Shown here: in pieces, positions 1-9,378 of the stretch
How positions within the stretch are numbered: position 1 is the stretch's first letter
Layout: every line of letters starts with the position of its first letter
Assembly (NCBI RefSeq): GCF_039544005.1
Contig: NZ_BAABKV010000001.1
Location: forward strand, 2,108,001-2,172,000
Reading direction: 5' to 3'
DNA length: 64,000 nt
Origin: Kitasatospora paranensis
GTDB taxonomy: Bacteria > Actinomycetota > Actinomycetes > Streptomycetales > Streptomycetaceae
The notes under the pieces: model-generated
The model's input: only the letters and a program-made list of their open reading frames with translations
What the model was told of the DNA's origin: nothing
The model's database searches: none
Made by a program: the position numbers and the translations under genes

Positions 1-1
1 G

Positions 2-3000
2 TGGCTGCGGGAGGACTTCCACCGCCGGGCCTCGGCAGAGATCGCCGCCGCCGGAGCCACCGTCATCGAGCGGGCCTACCATGTCGAGCGGTCGGTGACC
101 TACTGGGATCCGCAGGCGGCCGGTGTCCTCGTCGCGGCCGCCGAGCAGAGCGCCGCGACCGCTCCGGCCGCCTCCGCGCACTGGCTCGGCGTCGTCCTGG
201 GACTGCTGCCGGACGGCTCGGAACACCTCGCCACCCGACGCGAACTGACGCTCCTCAGAGCCCGCGCACTCGGCGTGAGCGGCGGACTGCTGGCGGGCCG
301 GGACCTCCTGCAGCAGGTGATGGACATGCCGGCCCCGGACCGCTACGACGAGATCCGCGCCGCCGCAGCCACGCTGCGTGGCCAATTGGAGCGGCAGCTC
401 GGGCGGCACCAGGAAGCCGAGGCGATGCTCCGCCGTGAACTGGCCCGCTCCCCGGACCGTCCGCGCCTCACGCGGTCCGGATCGGCCTCGAACTGTGCTC
501 CTGCATCCTGTCCGCCGCCCGCTATCCGCAGGCCCGTGCCGACATCAACGAGGTTCTGGTCGCGGCGCGTTCGCTGGGCGACGCGATCGGCGAACTGGGT
601 GCCCTGGCTCGGATCGCCCTGGGCGAGGCCTACGAGGGCGAGATGGGCACGGCCCGCACCGTTGCCGCATCAGCAGCCGCACTCGCGCAGACCCTGGCCG
701 ACTCCGATCTCGCCGAGCTGTGCGAATCGCTGTGCACGCTGGGCTGGGCCGAGGCGTTCCTGGAGGACTACGTCGGTGCCGAAAGCCACCTGGACCGCGG
801 GCTGGAGATCGCCCGGCGCACCGGACAGGCCTATCTGGTACCGCAGTTCCTCACCGCGAAGGCCTACACCCATTTCAGCACCTGCCGGATCACCAGCGCG
901 CTGGAACTGGCCGAGGAGGCCGAGCCGCTGGCACGCGCGGTGGGCAGTGACGAGCTGCTCGCCTTCACCCTGGCGTTCCAGTCCCAGATCCTGCAGCAGG
1001 CCTGCCGACCGGCACCGCCGGACGCACTGGCCGTCGCGGAGGAGGCCGCGGCCGCGGCGGGCAGCAACGACCACTGGTGGGCGACCCTGGCCCGGTGCAT
1101 GCTCGCCTCCGCCGCACTCGATGCCGGCGATCCGCACCGGGCAACGGACATCCTGCTGCGGGCCGGCGGCGGAAGCGACCTGCGCCGGCTGCAACCCACG
1201 ACGCGCCCCAACTGTCTGGAGCTGCTCAGCGGCGCCGCCCTCGCCGTCGGCGACACCGACGCCGCCGTGCGCTGGGCGGAGCGTGCCCGCAAGGAGGCCG
1301 AGCAACTCGGTCTGCCGGCCCAGCACGGCGCGGCGCAGCGCAGCCTCGGCCGGATCGCCGCGTACCACGGCGACTCGGCCGCAGCAGCCCGGATGTTCAC
1401 GGCAGCGGCGGAGCAGAGCGTCCGGTCCCGGGCGACGCTCCGCGAAGCACAGTCACTGCTCCTCGCCGCCCCGCACGTGCGGGCGACGGGCGACAGCACC
1501 GGTGCGGCCGAGATGTGGCACCGAGGAGCGCGTCTGGCCTCGGAGGGAGGGGCGCGCCTGCTCACGGGCCTCGCCGAAAGCATCCGGCCGGCGGTCTTCG
1601 CCGCCCCGGCCGAACCGGCGGGCGAGCTGGTCTCCCTGACCGGCCGCGAACGGGAGGTGGCCGAACTGGTCGCGGAGGGCCTGACCAGCGTCGCGATCGC
1701 CGACAAGCTCGTGCTCAGCCCACGGACCGTCGAATCCCACATCGCCCGGATCTACCGCAAGACCGGCGTCTCCAGTCGCGCCGCGCTGGCCGTCATCGTG
1801 AGCCGCAACACCGGGCCGCAACAGGCGTACCTGAAGGTGCCCCGGCCTGCCCCCGAGGATCCGCTGCGGGCTGACGGCCCCGAAGCCGGCGAGCTGTCGC
1901 CCGCGCCGCCGCGGGCCGTGGCCGACACGCCCCGGCTTCTCGGCCGGGACGCCGAACTCGACTCGCTGACCAGGGCGTTGGAGGACCTCAAGGCGGGCGT
2001 CGGCCGGGCGGTCGTGCTGGTCGGCGAGCCGGGCATCGGAAAGAGCTCCCTGCTGTGGACGGCCTCTGCGCACGCTCGCGCCCAGGGCGTCCCCGTGCTC
2101 GCCGCGCACGGCGCGCACCCGCCGCTGCCTCCGCTGCCCGCAGGACCCGACATCGCGGACGTCCACGAGCGGGCGGCGCGCACCGGCGACCGCTCCGCCG
2201 TCATGGCGGTGGTGGACGACCTGCACGATCTCGCACCCGCGCGGATCGACGACGTGGAGCGGCTGTTGGCGGCCACCGTCACGGGTCCGGTGCTGTGCCT
2301 GATGGCCTATCGGCAGCGCCGGCTCTCGTCCCCGCTCGCGGCGGTGCTCGCCCGTGCGTCGTCCGCCGGGCTCTTGGAGGTGTGGAACCTCGGACCGCTC
2401 TCCCCGGAACAGACCCGCGAACTGCTCGGCGACCGGCCGGACCTGGAGGAGCTGCACGGCCTGGCCGGGGGCAACCCGCAGTACCTCAAGGTACTGGCCG
2501 CCGATGGTGGGACGGCGGCCGATGCCGGGACGGCGATCCTCGGCGAACTCGACGGTCTCGACGCCGTGTCACTGACGGTTGTCCAGGTCGCAGCGGTCCT
2601 CGGCGATTCGTTCCACCCGGAACTCCTCGCCGCCGTAGCGGACTTGGACCTGCCGGCGGCCATGGCCGCACTGGACGCCCTGACCCGGCTCGATTTGGTC
2701 CGCCCGGCCGAGCCCGCGCCGCGGCTGTCCCTGCGTCACCGAGCGGTCGCCGACGTCGTCTACGAGCGGCTGGAGCCCAGCCGCCGCCTCGCCCTGCACC
2801 AGCGCGCCGAGGCCGAACTCGCCCGGCGGGCGGCACCGATCGCGGAGCGTGCCCACCACGTCGCGCGGGCCGCGGACCCTTGGCGACCCGAACACGCGAC
2901 GACCCTGATAGCGGCGGCCCGTGGCATGCTCTACTCCGCTCCGGTCGTGGCAGCGGGCCACCTGCAGGCCGCACTGTCGCTGCTGCAGGAAGGCGGGGAG

Positions 3001-4392
3001 CACTGGTACGAGGCGAAGGTCCTGCTCGCGCGGGCCCGGTTGCTGACCGGGGACCCTTCGGAGGGCCGGGCGCTGCTGGAGGCGCTGCGTTCGGAGATAC
3101 CCGGCGGCCCGGCCGGCGGTGCGACCGCGCTCGCCGACTCCAGCCGGATCGAGCGTCGCATGGGCCGGTCCACCGAGGCCGGCGCCCTCGCCCGCGCCGG
3201 GCTCGCCGCCCTGACCGACGACGACTCGGCCACCGCCGCGGCCCTGCACGCGGAACTGGCCGACCACGCCTACGACGTACAGGACTTCGAGACGTCCCGG
3301 CAGCACGCCGAGACCGCCGCCCGGCTGGCGCGTGAACACCTCGACCAGGTCGGCGAGGCCAACGCCCTGGGCAAGGCGGCACTGGGCCACCTGTTCTCCG
3401 GGGACCAGACCAGTGCGCTGGCGACGCTGGCCAGGGCCACCGACATCCTGGACACCGTTCCCGACACGATGCTCGTGGCCTACCTGGAAGCCGCGTTCCA
3501 GGTAGGCATCGCGGAGGGGATGATGGGACGGCTGGCCGACTCCGAGCGCCATCTCGCCCGTGGTGCGGACCTGTCCCGGCGCACCGGGCAGACCTACATC
3601 CATCCGCAGATGCTGACCGTCCTGGGCAACGCCCGGCTGCGTGCGGGGAACCTGTCCGGTGCGCTGGCCACGCTGGACGAGGCCGAGCAGCACGTCAGAC
3701 GGATCGGCGACGTTTCGGTCGAGGCGGTCCTGATGACACTCCGGGCCGAGACGCTGCTCTGGCGGGACGGCCCCGGCGACCTGGAGGAGGCGGCCGCCAC
3801 GGCCGAACGCGCCAGGGCGGCTGTCGGCAGCACGCTGACCTCGTGGGCGGTCTCCGTCCGCTGTGCCCACGCCGAGTTCGTGCTGCACACCGGCGACCCG
3901 GTCCGCGCCGGATGGCAGCTGCTGGACGTCGCGGGCGGGGCGGAGCTGCCCAGGCTGACCGCGTGGCGCAGGCCCCGTTGGTGCGACCTGCTGGCGCAGG
4001 CGGCAGCCGCAGACGGCGACGCGGCCGCCGCCGGGCGCTGGGCGCGGCTCGCCGAGGAGAGCGTCGCACAGCTTCCCTCGGTGGGCCGGCGGGGCTTCGC
4101 CCTGCGCGCACGCATGCGGGCCCATGCGGTGCGCGGGGACGCCGACGGCGCCCTGCGCTGCGCCCCGGACGCGATCGCGGACTTCGCGGACGCCGGTGAC
4201 CGCATCGAGCTGGTCCGCACCCTGCTCATGGCGGCGGCGGTGTCCCTGGACGCGGGGCGGACCGACGCGGTGGGCGGTTGGCTGCGGCGGGCCGCGGTGC
4301 TGGCCGACCAGTGCGGCTCGGCGCGCCTGACCGCCGACGCGGCCGGCCTGCTCGCGCGGCTGGCCGCCGGTGCCCGGCGGTCCCAGGAGTAG
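2..4392 (+). CDS. Double-module LAL-type regulator with internal LuxR HTH (5' end outside window, one frame slip)
   Basis: This is a large ATP-dependent LuxR (LAL) transcription regulator whose start lies left of the window. Reading begins in frame 2 with TPR-like helical repeats. Near position 469 the reading moves to frame 1, consistent with one missing base, and stays open to 4392. A LuxR-type HTH (LTGREREVAELV, then SPRTVESHIARIYRKTGV) lies at about 1633-1800. Ordinary LAL proteins end there, but this one continues with a second AAA module: Walker A GEPGIGKSS near 2025, a VVDDLHDL Walker B near 2213, then about 500 residues of TPR-like repeats and no second HTH. The gene converges with the ABC transporter gene, leaving only 12 bp between stops. 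It probably regulates the lanthipeptide operon; that is inference from position. An alternative is fusion of two regulators with loss of one HTH. Confidence 0.8.
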
Positions 4393-4404
4393 CCGTGTGC
4401 CCAC

Positions 4405-6215
4405 TCAGGACGGGGCGGCGGCCCGCGCCAGGGCGGGTGGTAGCTCACGGGTCGTCAGCCGGTGCGTGTCGCCGTCGAGGTGGAGGATCCGTCGGGCGCG
4501 GGCAGCGGAGCCGGCGCGGTGGGCGATCACGATGAGCGTGCCGGGGCGGGCCCGGAAGGCCCGTTCGGCCCGCTCCTCGGCGACCGGGTCCAGGTGCGCG
4601 GTGGCCTCGTCGAGGATGACGACCGGTGCGGGTGAGAGGTAGGTGCGGACCAGCGCCAGGAGTTGGCGTTCCCCGCTGGAGAGGTCGGCCGGGTCGCCCA
4701 CCTGCGCGTCGAGGCCGCCGAGCCGGGTGAGCAGGGGATGGAGCCCGACGCACCGGGCGGCGTGGACGACGGCGGCGTCATCGGCGAGCGGGGCCAGGTA
4801 GCGGAGGTTGTCCCTCACCGTGCCGGGGAACACGTACGCCTCCTGGGGGACGAGGACGACCAGCCGGGTGCGGGTGTGCTGCGGCAGCGCGGTGACCCGG
4901 CGGCCGGCGAACGCGACCTCGCCGCGGGTCGGCTCGTGCAGGCCCGCGAGCAGGGACGCGAGGGTGGACTTCCCGATGCCGCTGGCTCCGGTGATCACCA
5001 GATGGTCGCCGTACGGAACGGTCAGGCTCAGGTCCCGCAGGACCGGCGCCGCGCCGACGCCGTAGGCGAAGCACAACCGGTCGACGGTCAGGTCCGGCGT
5101 CGGCGAGGGCTCGGCGCAGCCGTCGGGCGACGTCCGGGGTGGTTCCCGTCGGGCGGGCGCCGAGCGTTGCGGCGCGACCTCGCCGAGGCGGTGCAGCAGC
5201 ACACCGAGCTGGCTCCAGTACCCGCCGACCGTGCCGGTCAGCAGCTGCAGCGCCGGGACGACGGACTGTGCCACGTAGAGGGCCGCGCCGATCAGGGCGC
5301 CGACGGTGATCGTGCGGCCGTCGACCAGGTGGGGGCCGAGCAGCAGCAGGCCCAGCAGCGGGACGTACCCGCCGAGCAGCACCACCGGGATGCGCAGGGT
5401 GACGGCGCGGCCCACGCGCAGCAGGGCGCGGCGGGCCCGGTCCGACTCCGCCTGGACGAGCGCGGCCGCGTGCTCCTCGGCCCCGAGGAGGTGATGTCGC
5501 GGGCGGCGCCGAGGACCGCGCCGATCTGGTGCGCCACCTCCTCCGAGGCGAGCAGGGTGTCCCGGCGCAGTGCGGTCAGGCGGCGCATGGACCGGGCGAA
5601 GAGCGCCAGCGCCGCGGTGAGCGGGACCAGTACCAGGAGCGCCAGGAGCGGGTCGAGTCCGGCCAGTCCGACCAGGGCCGCGAGGAGGGTGGCCGCCAGT
5701 GGGCGCGCCGTGCGCAGCAGTGACGCGAGCAGGCCGCGGGTGGCGTCGATCTGGCTGCTGAGCCGGGACACGCTCGCCGTGCCCGGGTCGCGGCCCAGCT
5801 CGGTCGCCTGGCGCAGGGTGTTGTGCACGACCCGGCGGGTGAGGTGGTCGCGCAGCGGTTCCACGACGGCGGCCAGTGAGTCGAACATGGCGCGCTCGGC
5901 GCATGCGCGTACCAGGTACAGCAGGGCGAGGATGCCGAGCCAGGCCAGTCCGGTGCCGGGGCGGTGGGCCAGGAATCCGTGGTCGAGAGCGGCGGCGGTG
6001 ACCCAGCCGGAGGCGAGTGCCGGGGCTGCCTCGACCGCGGACAGCGCGGCGATGCGCAGCAGTGCTCGCCGGCTCCCGTGCAGGCCGTCGGTGAGCAGCG
6101 TCGCCGCGGTCGGGGTCAGGCCCAGGCGCGGTGTCCTCCTGGGGCGTGGTGCGGCGGCGGCCGGTTCGGGGTCGGCCGGTTCGGGTGCCGCGCCGGTCAG
6201 CGGTCGGCTGTGCAT
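4405..6215 (-). CDS. ABC exporter half-transporter 2 (TMD-NBD), lanthipeptide export; one frame slip
   Basis: About 603 residues once a single-base slip near 5490 is bridged (the frame changes after the GAARDIT segment and resumes at LLGAEEHAA). The N-terminal half is a six-helix ABC exporter membrane domain. The C-terminal nucleotide-binding domain has Walker A GASGIGKST, signature LSSGERQ (the usual LSGGQ with two changes), Walker B VVILDEATAHLD with the catalytic Glu, and an H-loop in IAHRAG. It has no N-terminal C39 peptidase, so it does not cut leaders itself. ATG 6215 follows a GCAAGGAG ribosome site and lies 19 bp inside the upstream half-transporter gene, so the two are translationally coupled and probably form a heterodimer. 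It is last in the lanL operon and likely exports the modified peptides. Confidence 0.85.
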
Positions 6216-7939
6216 CGCTGCTCCTTGCCGTGGAGGTCGTCGTCGGTGGGGCCGGTGGGTTCGTCGGCGTGGGCGAACAGGGCCCGGTAGGCCGGGTCCG
6301 CCCAGAGCGCGACGTGCGGGCCGAGGGCGCGGATGCGTCCGTTGTGCAGCCAGGCCACCAGGTCGCAGCGGGCGGCGGTGCCGGGGCGGTGGGTGACGAT
6401 CAGACGGGTGCTGCCGCCGAGCCGCTCGGTGACGGCCTCGCTCACCAGGGTCTCGGTCGCCGTGTCCAGGCCGGACGTGGCGTCGTCCAGCACGTGCAGC
6501 AGGGCCGGGCGGGCCAGGGCGCGGGCCAGCCCGATGCGCTGGAGCTGTCCCCCGGACATCGGCGCGAGGCCCGGGGGGTGTCGTAGCCGTCGGGCAGGCA
6601 GCGCACGAAGTGGTCGGCCTGCGCGGCGCGGGCGGCGTCCTCGACCGTGCGGCGCGGGAGGTCGGGGCGTCCGAAGGCGATCGCCTCGTGCAGGGTGCCG
6701 CCTGCCAGTGCGGGGCGTTCGAAGGCGTAGGCGACGGCGCCGTGCAGGGTGTGCAGGGCCAGGTCCGCGACGGGCACCCCGCCCAGCAGCACCTCCCCTG
6801 GTCCGGGTCGGCCAGCCGGCCCGGCAGCGCGGCCAGCAGGCTCTTGCCGGATCCGGTCGCGCCGACCAGGGCCACCGACTTTCCGTCGGGGATGTCCAGA
6901 TCGAGCCGGTCCAGGACCGCGGTGCCGGAGCGTCGAACGGTGACGCCGCGCAGTGACAGGGCCCCGCTGGGTGGCGGTGTGCGCAGCGGTCCGCCCTCGA
7001 TGACGGGCCGGTCCAGGATCTCGCCGAGCCGGGACGCGCCGGCGCGGGCGCTCGCCAGGCCCAGGAACACGTCGACCTGGTCGAGCAGGCCCGAGGCCAG
7101 GGTCAGGTAGCCGGTGACGGCCAGCAGGCTGCCGGGGCTGATGCGTCCGGCGACCAGGTCCGGTCCGGCGGTGGCCAGGACCAGGACCTGCGTCAGCGGC
7201 ATCAGCAGCCCGATCTTCCACACGACGTCCCGCTGGATGCGCCAGATCGCGTGGCCTGCGGCGGACAGCTCCGGGAGCGGGGCGACCACGCGTTCGGTCT
7301 CGACGGCCAGGGTGCCGACCGCGCGGATGGTGCGGGCGCCGGCCAGCGCGTTCACCAGCAGGGTCGCCATGCCGGTCTGGGCGGCCAGGTAGCGGGCCTC
7401 GGCATCGCCGGCCTCGGTGATGAACCTGCGGGCCACCAGGGCGGTGAGCGGGAACAGCAGGGTGAAGACCAGGCCGGCCCGCCAGTCGACGGTCCACAGC
7501 GCGACCAGTGCCACGGCCGACCCGACGGTCGAGACGGCGGATTCGACCGCCTGGGCGGGCAGGTTGGCCGCCTGGGGGCGGCCTGGACCACCTGCGTCAC
7601 CGCCTCCCCGGCCGGGAAGGGCGAACGCGGCCCCAGCCCGAGCAACCGGCGTACCGTCCGCATCCGGATCCAGGCGGTTCCGTGGGCACCGGTGGACACC
7701 GAGAGCTGCAGCATGGCGGTCTCGCCGATCGCACCGGCGGCCAGCGCGGCCGCAAGCGCGGCGACCGGCCCAAGGGTGTCGCCGTGCCGCAGGACGGCGT
7801 CCACGGCCCGGGCGAGCAGGACCGGGAGGGCCAGCCCCGCGCCCACCTGGATGCCGAGTGCGACGGCGAGCAGGACCAGGCGTGTGCGCAGGCGGACCGC
7901 GGTGGCGGCCAGCAGTCGGCCACCGGGTGTGGCAGGCAT
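6197..7939 (-). CDS. ABC exporter half-transporter 1 (TMD-NBD), degenerate ATP site; several frame slips
   Basis: About 581 residues when read across three apparent slips (near 7580, 6800 and 6575, all in G/C runs). The start ATG at 7939 has a GGAGGT site four to five bases upstream. The order is an exporter membrane domain, Walker A GATGSGKS, signature MSGGQLQRIGL, Walker B LLHVLDDATSGLD and an H-loop in THRPG. The Walker B glutamate is replaced by aspartate, while the partner gene keeps Glu. This is the usual pattern of heterodimeric exporters with one consensus and one degenerate ATP site. It has no peptidase domain. It follows the eight precursor genes after a 211-bp gap that holds a strong hairpin, and it overlaps the second half-transporter by 19 bp. 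A role in exporting the lanthipeptides is inferred from context. Confidence 0.83.
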
Positions 7940-8021
7940 GGGACCTCCGGGGGGACAGGGGTACGGGCGAGGCACGACCTTCCGGTGCTCGGGCAGGCGG
8001 TCGGCCGCTTGCACCGAGCGG

Positions 8022-8057
8022 CCGCGGTGCCGGAGCCGAGTCGCTCCGGCACCGCGG
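8022..8057 (-). terminator. Perfect 15-bp hairpin between precursor array and transporter genes
   Basis: The arms CCGCGGTGCCGGAGC and GCTCCGGCACCGCGG match perfectly around a 6-nt loop. The hairpin lies in the 211-bp gap after the last precursor gene and before the first transporter gene. No U-run follows on the minus strand. It could be a partial terminator or a 3' stabiliser of the precursor transcript, keeping precursor mRNA in excess over transporter mRNA. The symmetry is seen directly; the function is inferred. Confidence 0.65.
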
Positions 8058-8150
8058 TTTCGCACACCGCGGACCGGCAGGGGCCTGCCGGGTGCCGATC
8101 AGACGGTCACGGTCGTCCCTTCGGCCGGCGGTGCGTCTCGGGGCGGGGCG

Positions 8151-8267
8151 TCAGACGCCCGTCGAGTGGCAGGTGGACGGGCAGCTGACGGAGCAGCTGT
8201 ACCCGCAAGCGCCGGCCAACTCCTCGTCGGCGGGCAGTTCCTGCAGTGCGTCCAGGTCGAGTTCCAT
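8151..8267 (-). CDS. Lanthipeptide precursor A1 (38 aa)
   Basis: A small gene starting at ATG 8267, preceded by GGAGGTGACCACTC, a near-perfect Shine-Dalgarno. The leader begins MELDLDALQELPADEE and is 20 residues long. The core runs from Cys21 in four contiguous modules CGYS, CSVS, CPST, CHST, followed by Gly-Val. It belongs to the ELPA leader subtype with A2 and A3. It is the last precursor of the array, 64 bp after A2 and upstream of the hairpin and the exporter genes. It is the substrate expected for the LanL synthetase; dehydration at Ser/Thr and thioether rings with Cys are inferred. Confidence 0.88.
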   Translation of the reverse strand: MELDLDALQELPADEELAGACGYSCSVSCPSTCHSTGV

Positions 8268-8331
8268 GAGTGGTCACCTCCTCGGTTCGGTTCGCAGGTC
8301 GGCAGGGGTGGTCGAGGTGTCGGACGGGTCG

Positions 8332-8451
8332 TCAGACACCGGTGACCGGGCAGGTCGCGGGGCAGGTGCCGGAACAGGTCGCCCTGCACCAGCCGGCCTG
8401 CTCCTGTTCGGCGGGAAGCTCCTGCAGAGCGTCCAGCGCATCGAGTTCCAT
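8332..8451 (-). CDS. Lanthipeptide precursor A2 (39 aa)
   Basis: It starts at ATG 8451. The leader begins MELDALDALQELPAEQEQ and ends in Gly-Trp. Compared with A1 it carries one extra residue in the LDALDALQ stretch. The core starts at Cys22 with modules CRAT, CSGT, CPAT, CPVT and ends Gly-Val, the same end as A1. The ribosome site (AGAAGGGA) is weaker than those of A1, A4, A6, A7 and A8, so this peptide may be made in smaller amounts. Gaps are 49 bp to A3 and 64 bp to A1. Confidence 0.87.
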   Translation of the reverse strand: MELDALDALQELPAEQEQAGWCRATCSGTCPATCPVTGV

Positions 8452-8500
8452 GCGGTGTCCCTTCTGGTGTGGGTGGGTCCTGCCGAGTACCGGCAAGGCC

Positions 8501-8626
8501 CTACTGGCCGCCGCTCTGGAAGCAGGAGGACGGACACTTCATCGAGATGTTGCAGGAGAACCTGCAGTAGTTGGCCTGCTCCTCCTGCGCGGGGAGCTCC
8601 TGCAGGGCGTCCAGGTCGATTTCCAT
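8501..8626 (-). CDS. Lanthipeptide precursor A3 (41 aa)
   Basis: It starts at ATG 8626 after GAAAGGA. The leader begins MEIDLDALQELPAQEEQ and is 20 residues long. Core modules are CRFS and CNIS, a two-residue Met-Lys spacer, then CPSS and CFQS, and a C-terminal Gly-Gly-Gln. It is the only member with two residues between modules and the only one whose hydroxy residues are all serine. Its upstream region is closely similar to that of A5 and includes the inverted repeat at the stop codon of the preceding gene. Confidence 0.87.
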   Translation of the reverse strand: MEIDLDALQELPAQEEQANYCRFSCNISMKCPSSCFQSGGQ

Positions 8627-8662
8627 ACGACGTCCTTTCGGGATGCGGATCGTGTCGTGCGG

Positions 8663-8679
8663 GTGACAGCGGCTGTCAC
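8663..8679. repeat. 7-bp-stem inverted repeat at the A4 stop codon
   Basis: GTGACAG and CTGTCAC flank a CGG loop. The element includes the A4 stop codon and precedes A3. An almost identical copy sits at the A6 stop (9018-9034). It may be a transcript-stability or translation-spacing element, or a trace of unit duplication. Confidence 0.7.
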
Positions 8680-8798
8680 GCATCGGTGACACGGCAGGTG
8701 AACGTGCACACCGTCGGCTGGCAGCTCTTGTTGCAGGCAGCGGTGGTCTGCGCCTCCTGCGGGACGAGCAGCTGGAGGGCGTCGAGGTCGAAGTCCAT
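8676..8798 (-). CDS. Lanthipeptide precursor A4 (40 aa)
   Basis: It starts at ATG 8798 after AGGAGGTGATCATTC, which matches the 16S anti-SD almost fully. The leader begins MDFDLDALQLLVPQEAQ, is 21 residues long and belongs to the LLVPQEAQ subtype shared only with A6. Core modules are CNKS, CQPT, a one-residue Val spacer, CTFT and CRVT, ending Asp-Ala. It is the only member without a C-P-x-[S/T] module. The start region and ribosome site are nearly identical to A6, which suggests recent duplication. Confidence 0.88.
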   Translation of the reverse strand: MDFDLDALQLLVPQEAQTTAACNKSCQPTVCTFTCRVTDA

Positions 8799-8845
8799 GA
8801 ATGATCACCTCCTCTCGAGGGGCTGGTACGCGGGCCGAAGGGCTG

Positions 8846-8980
8846 TCAGTCGTTGGTGATCTGGCAGGTGGCCGGGCACACCGTCAGGCGGCAGCTCCTG
8901 CCACAGCTCACGGCGCACGCTCCGACCGCCTGCTCCTCCTGCGCGACGAGCTCCTGCAGAGCCTCGATGTCGAACTCCAT
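8846..8980 (-). CDS. Lanthipeptide precursor A5 (44 aa)
   Basis: It starts at ATG 8980 after GGAAGGACATGCC. The leader begins MEFDIEALQELVAQEEQ and is 21 residues long (ELVAQEEQAVGA subtype, shared with A7 and A8). The core has five modules: CAVS, CGRS, CRLT, a Val spacer, CPAT and CQIT, ending Asn-Asp. This five-module architecture with a one-residue spacer before the CP module recurs in A8. The leader contains no proline, which matters for any model in which the S9 enzyme cuts after proline. Confidence 0.88.
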   Translation of the reverse strand: MEFDIEALQELVAQEEQAVGACAVSCGRSCRLTVCPATCQITND

Positions 8981-9017
8981 GGCATGTCCTTCCGGATTGT
9001 GGATCGAGTCGGTACGG

Positions 9018-9034
9018 GTGACAGCGACTGTCAC
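9018..9034. repeat. 7-bp-stem inverted repeat at the A6 stop codon
   Basis: GTGACAG and CTGTCAC flank a CGA loop. The element overlaps the A6 stop codon and precedes A5. It matches 8663-8679 except for one loop base, so A6-IR-A5 and A4-IR-A3 look like copies of one ancestral unit. Confidence 0.7.
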
Positions 9035-9153
9035 TCGCCGGTGGTCGTGCAGGTGCGCGGGCATATCGTCGGGGAGCAGGTCCGCACGCAGCCGGCGGCG
9101 GCCTGCGCCTCCTGCGGGACGAGCAGCTGGAGGGCCTCGAGGTCGAAGTCCAT
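9031..9153 (-). CDS. Lanthipeptide precursor A6 (40 aa)
   Basis: It starts at ATG 9153 after AGGAGGTGATCATTC. The leader begins MDFDLEALQLLVPQEAQ and is 21 residues long, the same subtype as A4. Core modules are CVRT, CSPT, an Ile spacer, CPRT and CTTT, ending Gly-Glu. Every hydroxy residue at the fixed position is threonine. It is followed by the inverted repeat at its stop codon and then A5. Confidence 0.88.
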   Translation of the reverse strand: MDFDLEALQLLVPQEAQAAAGCVRTCSPTICPRTCTTTGE

Positions 9154-9201
9154 GAATGATCACCTCCTCTCAAGGGGCTGGCAGTCGGGCCGGACGAACC
9201 G

Positions 9202-9336
9202 TCAGTTGCCGATCGTCGCGGCGGTCTGCGGGCACAGGGTCAGGCCGCAGGTTCTGATGCAGCTCGGGCTGCAGGCGCCGACGGCCTGCTCCTCCTGCAC
9301 GACGAGCTCCTGCAGGGCCTCGATGTCGAAGTCCAT
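9202..9336 (-). CDS. Lanthipeptide precursor A7 (44 aa), one module without Cys
   Basis: It starts at ATG 9336 after GGAAGGAGGTGATCATTC. The leader begins MDFDIEALQELVVQEEQ. Core modules are CSPS, CIRT, CGLT, a Leu spacer and CPQT, followed by AATIGN. Where A5 and A8 have a fifth C-x-x-T module, A7 has lost the Cys codon, leaving AAT. This gives four cysteines and a free C-terminal threonine. It could be a functional variant with a linear tail or an early step of decay. Confidence 0.87.
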   Translation of the reverse strand: MDFDIEALQELVVQEEQAVGACSPSCIRTCGLTLCPQTAATIGN

Positions 9337-9352
9337 GAATGATCACCTCCTT
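9337..9352 (-). promoter_or_regulatory. Extended Shine-Dalgarno, example of the array
   Basis: Upstream of A7 the transcript reads AAGGAGGTGATC, the full complement of the 16S rRNA 3' end, six bases before ATG. A4 and A6 carry the same AGGAGGTGATCATTC, A8 has AAAGGAGGTGATGA and A1 GGAGGTGACC. A2, A3 and A5 have only short AAGGA-type sites. The array thus has a strong and a weak set of starts. Confidence 0.8.
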
Positions 9353-9378
9353 CCGGTGGACTCGGCCCGAGGGGGCCG

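Noticed and set aside
864..1742. Long antisense open frames throughout, for example opposite the LAL gene
   Set aside because: They arise from high GC third-position bias, have Arg/Pro/Ala-rich composition and no ribosome sites or recognisable motifs.
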